A stretch of 64,000 nucleotides of DNA from positions 42,413 through 106,412 of the forward strand of contig JAQURG010000007.1 of NCBI GenBank assembly GCA_028715725.1, written 5' to 3'. The position numbers and the translations under genes are program-made. Of this stretch, positions 27,543 through 35,478 are shown piece by piece (positions within the stretch are counted from its first letter, which is position 1; the number at the start of each line of letters is the position of its first letter). A model generated the notes under the pieces. The model was not told where the DNA came from, searched no databases, and was given only the letters and a program-made list of their open reading frames with translations. The DNA is from Methylococcales bacterium. Its GTDB lineage: Bacteria > Pseudomonadota > Gammaproteobacteria > Methylococcales > Methylomonadaceae.

Positions 27543-28076
27543 ATGCTTAAATACATCATTCCCTTACTATTATTCATCATCATGGCGGTGTTTCTGGCGG
27601 TGGGTTTAAATCTTAAACCCGGTGAAATCCCTTCGCCTTTTATTAATAAATCAGCCCCCGAATTTTCCGCTCCCAAACTCAACGCACCCGAAGAAAAATT
27701 AACGCCGGCCGATTTAAAAGGTCAGGTCTGGCTGTTTAATGTCTGGGCCTCATGGTGCGTGTCTTGCCGCGCAGAGCATCCGATACTTAATCAATTGGCT
27801 CAGCAGAACGCTGTGATGATTGTAGGTTTGAATTACAAGGATGAGCCGGGCGCCGCCAAAAACTGGCTGGATACCTTGGGTAATCCTTATAACGTCAGCA
27901 TCATGGATCAGGATGGGCGTATCGGTATAGATTATGGCGTTTATGGCGTGCCGGAAACCTTCGTCATCGATAAAAAAGGCGTGATTCGTTATAAACATAC
28001 CGGTCCTGTTACGGCTGAAGACGTGCAGCAAACTTTCCTTCCTTTAATTGCTAAATTACAGGCTGAATCTTTATGA
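27543..28076 (+). CDS. ccmG: Thiol:disulfide interchange protein CcmG/DsbE
   Basis: Membrane-anchored periplasmic thioredoxin-like protein that reduces the haem-binding cysteines of apocytochrome c. It is 177 residues. One N-terminal helix (PLLLFIIMAVFLAVGL) is followed by the CcmG domain with NVWASWCVSCRAEHP; the CxxC is C-V-S-C. The GVYGVPETFVID cis-Pro loop is present. It begins 78 bp after ccmF and overlaps ccmH. Confidence 0.96.
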   Translation: MLKYIIPLLLFIIMAVFLAVGLNLKPGEIPSPFINKSAPEFSAPKLNAPEEKLTPADLKGQVWLFNVWASWCVSCRAEHPILNQLAQQNAVMIVGLNYKDEPGAAKNWLDTLGNPYNVSIMDQDGRIGIDYGVYGVPETFVIDKKGVIRYKHTGPVTAEDVQQTFLPLIAKLQAESL

Positions 28077-28549
28077 AGCGTTTTTTGTTTATTTTTCTGC
28101 TCCTGTTGTCCTGTAGCAGTTATGCGCTCGACTATCGGCAGTTGCCTGATCCCAAGCAACAGGAAACCTACGAGACTTTGACCAAGGAATTACGTTGCCT
28201 TGTGTGCCAAAACCAGACCATAGCCGATTCCAATGCCGACCTGGCGGCGGATTTACGCAGACAAGTCTATGAGATGCTGCTACAGGGAAAGTCCAGGCAA
28301 GAGATTGTCCAGTTTATGACGGATCGTTACGGTGATTTTGTTTTATATAAACCCGCTTTTAAGGGAAAAACCAGTATTTTGTGGATAGCTCCGGTTATTT
28401 TTTTATTAACAGGCTTAATCACAGTGTTTTTGTTTATTCGGCGGAAAAAAGCCGCCGCCAATCTGCGCTCCCAGACCGGAGCCTTGGAAACCGATGCTGA
28501 AAAGCAGAAAAAGATCCGTAGTTTGTTAGAAAAAGGTGATCCCTCTTGA
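28073..28549 (+). CDS. ccmH: Cytochrome c-type biogenesis protein CcmH
   Basis: A 158-residue periplasmic thiol protein with signal peptide (RFLFIFLLLLSCSSYA), the redox motif LRCLVCQNQTIADSNADLA, and one C-terminal membrane helix. It handles apocytochrome thiols alongside CcmG. This is the short form; the TPR part is encoded by the separate ccmI. It overlaps ccmG by four bases. Confidence 0.96.
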   Translation: MKRFLFIFLLLLSCSSYALDYRQLPDPKQQETYETLTKELRCLVCQNQTIADSNADLAADLRRQVYEMLLQGKSRQEIVQFMTDRYGDFVLYKPAFKGKTSILWIAPVIFLLTGLITVFLFIRRKKAAANLRSQTGALETDAEKQKKIRSLLEKGDPS

Positions 28550-29763
28550 ATATGCTATTTTTGCTGATTGTCAGTGTCCTGATATTAAGCGCTTTTCTGC
28601 TTATCCTGCCCCCATTATGGCGCAAGCAAGCGATTCAAGCTGCCGACCTTGACCAGAGGAATATACTGATTGCGCAGCATCGGCTGGCGGAGCTCAAAGA
28701 AAACAGACGCTCAGGCGGACTGAGCCAGACACAGTATGAGGAACAGCTGGCCGATCTTGAACAGGCGTTAAGTGATGATCTCGATATAAAAAGCCAGGCA
28801 ACCCCGGCTCAAAGTCGAGGCAGGTGGATAGTTTATGTGCTGGTTTTAGGCATTCCTTTACTGGCGGCCTCGCTTTATCTGAGCCTGGGCAATTATCAAG
28901 CCATCAGCCACAGCGCCGAAATGGCAGCAAATCCGGATGCACTCAAGCTTGCGGAAATCAATAAAATGGTTGCGGGCTTGGCCGAAAAGATGAAAAACAA
29001 CCCCGACGACGCTCAAGGATGGTTAATGCTGGGCCGTTCTTATAAAGTTCTGGAACAATATTCCAAAGCCGCCGATGCTTTTGCCCATGCCTATCGTTTA
29101 CTCGGCAATCAGGTTGAAGTCATGCTGCTTTATGCGGATGCCATGGCTTATGCCAGTGATAAAAATCTGGCCGGTAAACCTTCGGAATTGATATTCAAAG
29201 CCTTGGCACTGGAACCTGACAATATGAACGCTTTATGGTTAGCCGGCATGGCAAAAGCCCAGCAAGGCGACATTGCTTCAACCAGAAAGTTATGGAAAAA
29301 GCTCGACGCTTTGCTGCCGCCGGGATCCAAGGCCCAGCAAGAATTACAAGGCTTACTGGCTAAAGTTGATAGCGAGGCTACTCAGTCTGAAGCGACTCAG
29401 CCGACTATGGTTTCTGATACTGCTATTGATGTGCAAGTCAGTCTGGCGCCGGAATTGCAAAAATCGGCCAGTCCGGGTGATACCGTTTTTATTTATGCGC
29501 AAGCGCTATCCGGGCCTAAAATGCCTTTGGCCATTGTTCGCAAACAAGTCTCCGACTTGCCGTTAACCGTCAGCTTGAATGATGCGATGGCGATGATGCC
29601 GAACATGAAATTGTCAAATTTTGCTACTGTTAAATTACTGGCGCGTATTTCCAGGTCAGGCAATGCGATTTCGCAACCGGGCGACTTGATCGGTGTTATT
29701 GACCAGGTCGCTTTGGATGATAAAGGCAACCACAAGATTATTATTAACGAGCAAGTGAAATGA
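28546..29763 (+). CDS. ccmI: Cytochrome c biogenesis protein CcmI (TPR)
   Basis: Binds the C-terminus of apocytochrome c and presents it to CcmFH. It is about 405 residues. Two N-terminal membrane helices flank a cytosolic leucine-zipper-like loop (AQHRLAELKENRRSG). The periplasmic part contains TPR repeats (DDAQGWLMLGRSYKVLEQYS, ADAFAHAYRLL) and a beta-rich C-terminal domain (GDTVFIYAQALSGPKMPLAI). The frame can start at a TTG overlapping ccmH, or at the ATG at 28552. Confidence 0.93.
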   Translation: MNMLFLLIVSVLILSAFLLILPPLWRKQAIQAADLDQRNILIAQHRLAELKENRRSGGLSQTQYEEQLADLEQALSDDLDIKSQATPAQSRGRWIVYVLVLGIPLLAASLYLSLGNYQAISHSAEMAANPDALKLAEINKMVAGLAEKMKNNPDDAQGWLMLGRSYKVLEQYSKAADAFAHAYRLLGNQVEVMLLYADAMAYASDKNLAGKPSELIFKALALEPDNMNALWLAGMAKAQQGDIASTRKLWKKLDALLPPGSKAQQELQGLLAKVDSEATQSEATQPTMVSDTAIDVQVSLAPELQKSASPGDTVFIYAQALSGPKMPLAIVRKQVSDLPLTVSLNDAMAMMPNMKLSNFATVKLLARISRSGNAISQPGDLIGVIDQVALDDKGNHKIIINEQVK

Positions 29764-30431
29764 TGGATCAATCGATCAGATTCGACCTGGATATTATCAA
29801 TCGTTATGATAAGGCGGGCCCGCGTTACACCTCATACCCGACAGCTCTTGAAATGCACGAAGATTTTGGCGATAAGGAATATCGCGAGCATATCGCGGAA
29901 TCCAATGCCGCAGGCGGACTTTTATCGCTGTATTTTCATATTCTTTTTTGCGATACCGTCTGCTTTTATTGCGCCTGCAATAAAATTATCACAAAAAACC
30001 GCAAACATGCAGAACCTTACCTGGTTAATCTGTATGTAGAGACTTTTTCGAATACCCTCGGTAAAATACTGGCGGCAGCGCCTGACCGTCTTTCGATTTT
30101 CAATTATGCCCACATGCCGGCAAGATTTAAAACCCAGCGGCAGATCAACGATGCCGATAGGCCAAGCGCCGACATTAAGCTGGATATCCTGCAAATGGTT
30201 GGTCATAAGCTGACAGCGGCAGGCTAAATCTATATTGGTATGGATCATTTCGCAAAACCTGATGATGAACTGGCTGTTGCCCAACGGGAAGGCAAAATGC
30301 TTCGAAACTTCCAGGGTTATTCAACGCATTCGGATTGTGATCTTATCGGTCTTGGCATTACTTCGATAGGCCGGGTATTCGACAAATATCTGGCGCAAAA
30401 ACAACAGCAACAGTTTTTAAAAGTTATCTAA
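29760..30431 (+). pseudogene. hemN: Oxygen-independent coproporphyrinogen III oxidase, internally deleted
   Basis: HemN makes protoporphyrinogen IX anaerobically by radical SAM chemistry. Here the N-terminus (DIINRYDKAGPRYTSYPTAL) and the 4Fe-4S motif CDTVCFYCAC are present. After YLVNLYVE the sequence jumps to TFSNTLGKILAAAPDRLSIF, removing about 150 residues of the radical SAM barrel in frame. A TAA at 30225-30227 replaces the Tyr codon of the G-Y-x-x-IGMDHF motif. The frame then continues ([34 protein letters not shown]) and jumps again to [14 protein letters not shown] and the normal C-terminal end, losing about 100 more residues. Family comparison is from recall of E. coli HemN. It cannot be functional. 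It overlaps the ccmI stop. Confidence 0.88.
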
Positions 30432-30439
30432 GCCGCTTT

Positions 30440-30649
30440 ATGAATGATGATCGAATAATTGAGCTGGAAATAAAAACAGCTTATCAGGAAGACTTGCTGC
30501 AAACATTGAACAAGATCGTGAGCCGGCAGCAATTACAAATTGATCGCCTGGAAGCAACCTGCACATTACTTAATGAGCGCATTAAAAGCCTGTCTGCCGA
30601 AAGCAGTGGAAGTGCTGAAAATGTCGAAGAGGTTCCTCCGCATTATTAG
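30440..30649 (+). CDS. slyX: SlyX family coiled-coil protein
   Basis: A 69-residue protein, mostly one coiled coil (DRIIELEIKTAYQEDLLQTL), ending in the characteristic VPPHY. SlyX has no established function; it is found across gammaproteobacteria. It begins 8 bp after the hemN relic ends. Confidence 0.9.
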   Translation: MNDDRIIELEIKTAYQEDLLQTLNKIVSRQQLQIDRLEATCTLLNERIKSLSAESSGSAENVEEVPPHY

Positions 30650-30712
30650 AACGCTATTGCAGTCTTTCAGCAATTTATGTGTCTCTGCCTGTTTTTCGAA
30701 CGCTTTCAAATC

Positions 30713-30741
30713 TTGACAGATAACCCCCGTTTCGCTATGAG
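30713..30741 (+). promoter_or_regulatory. Sigma-70 promoter before the MFS gene
   Basis: TTGACA at 30713-30718, a 17 bp spacer, and TATGAG at 30736-30741. This is the best promoter match seen in the window and would give a leader of about 70 nt for the yajR-like gene. Confidence 0.7.
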
Positions 30742-30815
30742 TTATGGCTCAAGTGTTAGAATATTTAACGCCAGGTTTATTTTTTAAAATATAGGATGCA
30801 AAGGAGTAAGCGGTT

Positions 30816-32207
30816 TTGACAAAAATGCAAGATATTACCAGTCCGATGACCTTATCGGAAAAACGCGCTACCTGGTCGCTGGCAAGTATATATGCCTTGC
30901 GTATGCTCGGCCTGTTCCTGATTTTGCCGGTATTGTCATTATTTGCCGAACAACTGGAAGGCTCAACACCGTCATTAATCGGGATGGCGATTGGTATCTA
31001 CGGCATCAGTCAGGCGATATTACAAATCCCTTTTGGCTTGATGTCAGACCGGATAGGTCGGAAGAAAATCATTATTATCGGTCTAATGCTGTTTTTGATT
31101 GGCAGTGTCGTTGCCGCTGTTTCAAACAGTATTTACGGAGTTTTACTTGGGAGGGCCATACAGGGCTCGGGCGCAATAGCCGCCCCCATTATGGCTTTGG
31201 TAGCGGATTTGACTCAGGAGGTGCATCGCACTAAAGCCATGGCGCTGATTGGTCTCAGTATCGGCGTGTCTTTCGGCGTTGCGATTACAGCAGGTCCTGT
31301 GATTGCCGGCCTCATCGGCGTACATGGGATATTCTGGCTGATTGCAGCGCTATCCTTGATAGCTATCTGGGTCGTTAAATATAAAGTACCCGATCCGCAA
31401 CAATATAAAAAACACCGTGATGCAGAACTTGTTCCCGGACAATTTTTCAATATATTGAAAAGCAGGGAATTATTAAGGCTTGATTACGGGATTTTCATAC
31501 TGCATGCCATTTTAACCGCCAGTTTTGTGGTCGTGCCCTTGCTGATGCGCGACGCCGGTTTATTGCCGCCCGAGCACTGGAAGGTTTATTTGCCGGTCTT
31601 TATTATTTCGATGGTTGCCATTATTCCGTTTGTTATCCTGGCAGAAAAAAAACGCAAGATGAAACCGGTTTTTATCGGGGCTGTTGCCGCGCTGGTTTTG
31701 GCTGATCTGGGTTTGATGCAATTTAATCATAGTTTGCCCGGAATAATCGGCTTTCTCTGGTTGTTTTTCACCGGATTCAATTTGCTGGAAGCCACCTTGC
31801 CTTCCTTGATCTCCAAGACTGCACCGGGAGATTTAAGAGGTACGGCAATGGGAATTTATTCTACCTGCCAGTTCCTGGGCGCCGGTATCGGCGGTGGAGT
31901 GGGCGGCTGGTGTTATGGCCAATTCGGCGCAGCCGGAGTATTTTTATTTTGCGCGGCGGCGGCGTTAAGCTGGCTTTTGATGTCCTTCAGTATGAAGCCG
32001 CCACGGTATTGGGCTAATTTGCTTATTTCGTTGGAAAATCTTAGTGAGCAGAACGCCAACGAATTTGTTGCAGGGATGTTGAAAATCGCCGGCGTAGAAG
32101 AAGTTACCCTGCGGTACGATGAAGCGGTAGCCTATCTTAAAGTCGATAATCAGCAATTGGATAAAGATCAATTGCAAGCTTTGATTACTCTATATCTCAA
32201 TGAATAG
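30816..32207 (+). CDS. YajR-type MFS transporter
   Basis: Proton-coupled drug/metabolite exporter family, 463 residues, with 12 predicted membrane helices and a C-terminal soluble YAM domain (VAGMLKIAGVEEVTLRYDEA then LKVDNQQLDKDQL). Motif A is GLMSDRIGRKKIIIIGL between helices 2 and 3. The N-terminal EKRATWSLASIYALRMLGLF resembles YajR. The frame opens at a TTG at 30816; an ATG lies four codons in (30825). Substrate unknown. Convergent with the next gene. Confidence 0.88.
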   Translation: MTKMQDITSPMTLSEKRATWSLASIYALRMLGLFLILPVLSLFAEQLEGSTPSLIGMAIGIYGISQAILQIPFGLMSDRIGRKKIIIIGLMLFLIGSVVAAVSNSIYGVLLGRAIQGSGAIAAPIMALVADLTQEVHRTKAMALIGLSIGVSFGVAITAGPVIAGLIGVHGIFWLIAALSLIAIWVVKYKVPDPQQYKKHRDAELVPGQFFNILKSRELLRLDYGIFILHAILTASFVVVPLLMRDAGLLPPEHWKVYLPVFIISMVAIIPFVILAEKKRKMKPVFIGAVAALVLADLGLMQFNHSLPGIIGFLWLFFTGFNLLEATLPSLISKTAPGDLRGTAMGIYSTCQFLGAGIGGGVGGWCYGQFGAAGVFLFCAAAALSWLLMSFSMKPPRYWANLLISLENLSEQNANEFVAGMLKIAGVEEVTLRYDEAVAYLKVDNQQLDKDQLQALITLYLNE

Positions 32208-32217
32208 CCTTGCTGTC

Positions 32218-32724
32218 TTATATCAATTGTCCCAGTGCAAAAGCACCCAGATAAGTTGCAATAAAGTAAAATAACGATAAGGCTAAGCTGGCAGGAATAT
32301 TGATAGAGAGCGCCTTTCTTAAGATATAAGCCACTATCAAAAAGTCCCACAGGAAAAGCAGACCGAGAAAGTAATAGCTTAAGATATCTTCAGTAATAGT
32401 TAGCCAGACTAATACAGGGAAAATAAAAAGAGAAATTATATTTGCGCAGAGTATGATGGCTGTAGTGACTTGTACAAATGCGTACAAGGCTCTGTTTAAA
32501 AACAGCAATAAGCCTATAAACATCAGAGTCAGTGTCGTTTCTATGCTGACTTCAAGAAATGATTCGAAAGGATCATCCGTCATATTGGCCTGCAAGACAT
32601 ACTCAACAATAAAGTAAAACAACAGGTTGAGTCTGAGGAAATTGATTGATCTTGTTAACTCAAACGGGTGTTGTTTGAACCAGCACAAAGGTAAATATTG
32701 CCTGAAAATATTTATTATTGACAT
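32218..32724 (-). CDS. Membrane protein of unknown family
   Basis: I do not recognise this 168-residue protein. It has an N-terminal cytosolic stretch with FKQHPFELTRSINFLRLNL and about five hydrophobic helices: roughly residues 28-46, 62-80, 83-108, 117-138 and 143-166. There is an acidic loop MTDDPFESFLEVSIE between the first two. No catalytic or binding motif is evident. It lies 65 bp downstream of the dynamin-like gene on the same strand, so the two are probably co-transcribed and may act together at the membrane. Confidence 0.6.
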   Translation of the reverse strand: MSIINIFRQYLPLCWFKQHPFELTRSINFLRLNLLFYFIVEYVLQANMTDDPFESFLEVSIETTLTLMFIGLLLFLNRALYAFVQVTTAIILCANIISLFIFPVLVWLTITEDILSYYFLGLLFLWDFLIVAYILRKALSINIPASLALSLFYFIATYLGAFALGQLI

Positions 32725-32789
32725 GAGTAATCAGAGGCGATTCATGCAGGTTTAATTAACTATAAATTCTTTATGTCTGTCGTTTGTAT

Positions 32790-34193
32790 TTATAATTGCA
32801 GGCGGTCTGAAGAGTTTTCATAGGGTTGTTCCTGGTAGGTACTGAAGCTGTCATTCAATGCCTGAACAAGTTCTTTGGTATTTTGAGATAACTGGGCTAA
32901 ACGGGCTTTAGTTTTTTTATTCCAGCCGACGGGTTCGCCTATCGGCAGTATCATCCGCGCAAAAGTCAGATTTTTTTCAAAGAAACTGCCCAGATTTTCC
33001 ATTAAGTGCAGCTCTTTTTGCCGCTCGTTCAGTTTGTTGACGATTAGCTTGGCGTGCAGCTTGCTGATCAGCAGGTGTATAGGCACCACAATAGCCACCA
33101 GGACAATAATGAATACCGGCCCGATGATGGGGTCAAGTAAAAGATCCAAAACGCCTATTTGAATTTCGGCAAAAACAAGAAGAATAGCAATAAACGCAAG
33201 CACAATCAGGGTGGATATATTGACCCGCTCTTTCCATAACACGATGCCTTTTTTTACCTCCGGCATTACCACATTATCAATTTGACGTATGCTTTTTTCC
33301 AAAAAGTCCAGAACCCGGTAGTTTCGGTCATGCGCCACATTGGCAATGCGCTGGTCTATTTCGGCAAAGTGGGGTTGATCAGGTTGATTTTGAGGATTAA
33401 TATTGATTTGCTGATTAGGCAGGATGAAAAACTGTCCGGTGTTCAAGCCCAGCGCGGACAGCTTTCTTTGCCACGAAGAAATGATCTCGTGAGTTTTGGC
33501 GGGATTCAAGATGGCTATAGGTTCATCTATCAGATAAACGAACTTGTTGGAATCCTGATGCATGGCGATATTCAATATTAAATCGTCCAGCATCGGTGCT
33601 TCTGATTCAAACACATCGGTAAAAACCAGAACCAGATCAGAGTTTTCGATAATATGTTTTATCAGCAAAGTGGAAACCGGATCTGCCGGCAAAGCGCTCA
33701 TATTAGGAGAATCAATGAATAATTTGCCTTTTAGATGCTCGCTGTTGATGGTTTTTAATTCCAGATAAGAATTGATACGATTCCCTTCGCCTTTTTGCTG
33801 CTGTTCAATTCTTTTACTCATCTGGTAAAAAGGATAGCGGGAGTCCACGTCAAGGGCTGTACCGGGCAAAGTCACCGAGTTGGCAGACTGGGTGTTATGT
33901 AACAGCACAGTAAATTTATGGCTTGATGCCTGGATGCCGGAAAGCGACTGTTGCGTACCCAAATAGCTGTTAACGAATCTTGATTTGGCGGTTGAGTTAC
34001 CTCCGATCAGGCTGATTATTGGCCACCATGAGTTATTACAGGCTGTCGTTTCATCCATTTCAATAAGCCCCAGATCATATTCAACCTGATCGAGGTCATG
34101 GAAAATTTTTGAGGCTTTTAGCAAGACGGGATTATCTTTAGCAAAATATTTCTCAAGGTTAGTAAGATACTTACTTGCCATCTTTTCAGTCAT
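32790..34193 (-). CDS. Dynamin/EHD-like NTPase with C-terminal membrane helices, altered GTP motifs
   Basis: A 467-residue protein. Residues 57-75 read PIISLIGGNSTAKSRFVN, a P-loop like that of EHD/dynamin proteins (GxxSTGK) but with Ala69 in place of the last Gly. The G3 region is LFIDSPNMSAL (D161-S-P-N) where DxPG is expected. No N/TKxD G4 motif is found; VYLIDEPIAIL occupies that place. After a helical region come two membrane segments at about 326-345 and 352-376, then a basic helical tail. The layout (GTPase, helical neck, hydrophobic hairpin) resembles bacterial dynamin-like membrane-remodelling proteins. Nucleotide hydrolysis may be weak or lost. It is followed 65 bp later by a small membrane protein. 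Function unknown. Confidence 0.7.
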   Translation of the reverse strand: MTEKMASKYLTNLEKYFAKDNPVLLKASKIFHDLDQVEYDLGLIEMDETTACNNSWWPIISLIGGNSTAKSRFVNSYLGTQQSLSGIQASSHKFTVLLHNTQSANSVTLPGTALDVDSRYPFYQMSKRIEQQQKGEGNRINSYLELKTINSEHLKGKLFIDSPNMSALPADPVSTLLIKHIIENSDLVLVFTDVFESEAPMLDDLILNIAMHQDSNKFVYLIDEPIAILNPAKTHEIISSWQRKLSALGLNTGQFFILPNQQININPQNQPDQPHFAEIDQRIANVAHDRNYRVLDFLEKSIRQIDNVVMPEVKKGIVLWKERVNISTLIVLAFIAILLVFAEIQIGVLDLLLDPIIGPVFIIVLVAIVVPIHLLISKLHAKLIVNKLNERQKELHLMENLGSFFEKNLTFARMILPIGEPVGWNKKTKARLAQLSQNTKELVQALNDSFSTYQEQPYENSSDRLQL

Positions 34194-34732
34194 TGGGCTT
34201 CCTCACGTTTGCTGAATTATTATAGTTATGATGTTATGGAGTATACACCTAGCAATATTCTGATAATACAAAAAACCGGGGAAATATAAAAGCTATTTAT
34301 CGGTCTGAGCGGCAGTCAGTCGAGGTTTGCAGCTAATACAGATTCTGGACATTATAACAACTCTATAGATATTATTAGCCCTAACGGCCGGACAAATGAC
34401 AGTCTCTGAACGTCCGAGCACGGGTTGGACATTGGAGCTTGAGCAAGTTAAAGCTTTTCTTATTCAGCGGAGCCTTTCAGTTGTTGTTTTTTAGTTAATT
34501 GGTAACGAAAGCGATCAATTTGGCAACAGTTATCATCATGAAAATTATCCGTGTCATGATGATATGCTTCCTTAAACCACTGTTTGGCTATTCGACTCTC
34601 ATGAGCATAGTCAATAATGGGCGGGGGCGCTTTGCCTCCCCCCTTGAATGACAATCTGTTTTGGTTTTTCCAATGATAAGCCAAGCTGATCGGCTGTAGA
34701 ATCAGAAGCTGGAGATAAAAAATTCTTACTCG
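34194..34732. other. Gap; one weak open frame
   Basis: The only notable frame is 34460-34684 on the minus strand (74 codons, starting MAYHWKNQNRLSFKGGGK, with a His/Asp-rich centre). It has no recognisable domain, and I do not call it a gene. The remainder contains no RNA gene or repeat that I can see; the dynamin-like gene's promoter should lie just above 34193. Confidence 0.4.
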
Positions 34733-34929
34733 TTAAGGCCCGCGGCAAGGCGATCGGAATTGTCTGGCAGTGTTATAAAACGCGGTAAAAACTTTAAAAG
34801 GTGTCTGGTCGCTTTTAATTGCCAGTTCAGGTTCGATAAGCAACACATCGGGCAAAATGTGTAATATTATCCCTGATTTTGGCAGACCTCAGCCAGCTCA
34901 TTTCCGTAATCATAAAGCCGATTTTTGGG
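34733..34929 (-). pseudogene. Relic of a DNA photolyase N-terminal domain
   Basis: On the minus strand a frame without start reads GIILHILPDVLLIEPELAIK then SDQTPFKVFTAFYNTARQF, ending in TAA at 34733-34735. The combination of a LLIEPE strand followed by TPFKVFT-FY is the pattern at the end of the photolyase antenna domain (typically GTPYKVFTPF). The preceding residues in another frame, YDYGNELAEVCQNQG, also fit, implying a frameshift. Nothing of the FAD-binding domain is seen. Family call is from recall. Confidence 0.5.
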
Positions 34930-34939
34930 TATCGAATAC

Positions 34940-35377
34940 TTAGTCTATCACGTGCTCTTTTTGCAATTGTGAGCGTAGCGCTTCTATACGTTTGCGATTA
35001 ACCCCGAAGTCGCTGTGACCCGTACGCGAAGCAGAGCGGATATGGATCAGGTTCGTGTCGGGATCAAGTATGGCGTTAATATCATCAACAAAGCCAAAAA
35101 CCAGGCTGGTCGCTTCGGCGTGAAGTGAATCAGCACTTTCATGAGTAATAACCATGCGGCTATGATTGTCGATGGCTCTTTTTAATGCTTTCCAGGCTGC
35201 GTCAGGGCCGCCGCTGATTTTAAAAGGCTCAATAAAATGCTTGTTATCTTCCGCCTGACTGGATACGCAGTTAGGACTATCCCGGCAGGGCGGCAGTTTT
35301 TTTTCCGATGCTGAGTTTGCCTGGTTCATAGTGCTGAGTGCCATAAAAATAATATAAAAAATGGTTTTAAATGTCAT
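34940..35377 (-). CDS. DUF1499 family exported protein
   Basis: A 145-residue protein with an N-terminal signal-like segment (FKTIFYIIFMALSTMNQANS). The mature part starts with the family motif PPCRDSPNCVSSQA, and later has EATSLVFGFVDDI and HIRSASRTGHSDFGVNRKR, all typical of DUF1499. The function of this family is not established. It is divergent from nothing and sits 101 bp beyond the amylosucrase stop on the same strand. Confidence 0.85.
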   Translation of the reverse strand: MTFKTIFYIIFMALSTMNQANSASEKKLPPCRDSPNCVSSQAEDNKHFIEPFKISGGPDAAWKALKRAIDNHSRMVITHESADSLHAEATSLVFGFVDDINAILDPDTNLIHIRSASRTGHSDFGVNRKRIEALRSQLQKEHVID

Positions 35378-35478
35378 AAAGGTAAAGGAGCATAAAAAAT
35401 TCCAGAATAAAAAGTCTATTTAATTTTACATAATTCGGAGGGGGTCAAATTTTTGTTTACCCTGTGCTTTCCCGCACT

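Noticed and set aside
22698..29763. The complete ccm operon as something novel
   Set aside because: It is a standard System I cytochrome c maturation set in normal order; only the hemN relic after it is unusual.
34460..34684. A 74-codon open frame on the minus strand
   Set aside because: No family resemblance, unusual composition and no clear RBS; not called as a gene.
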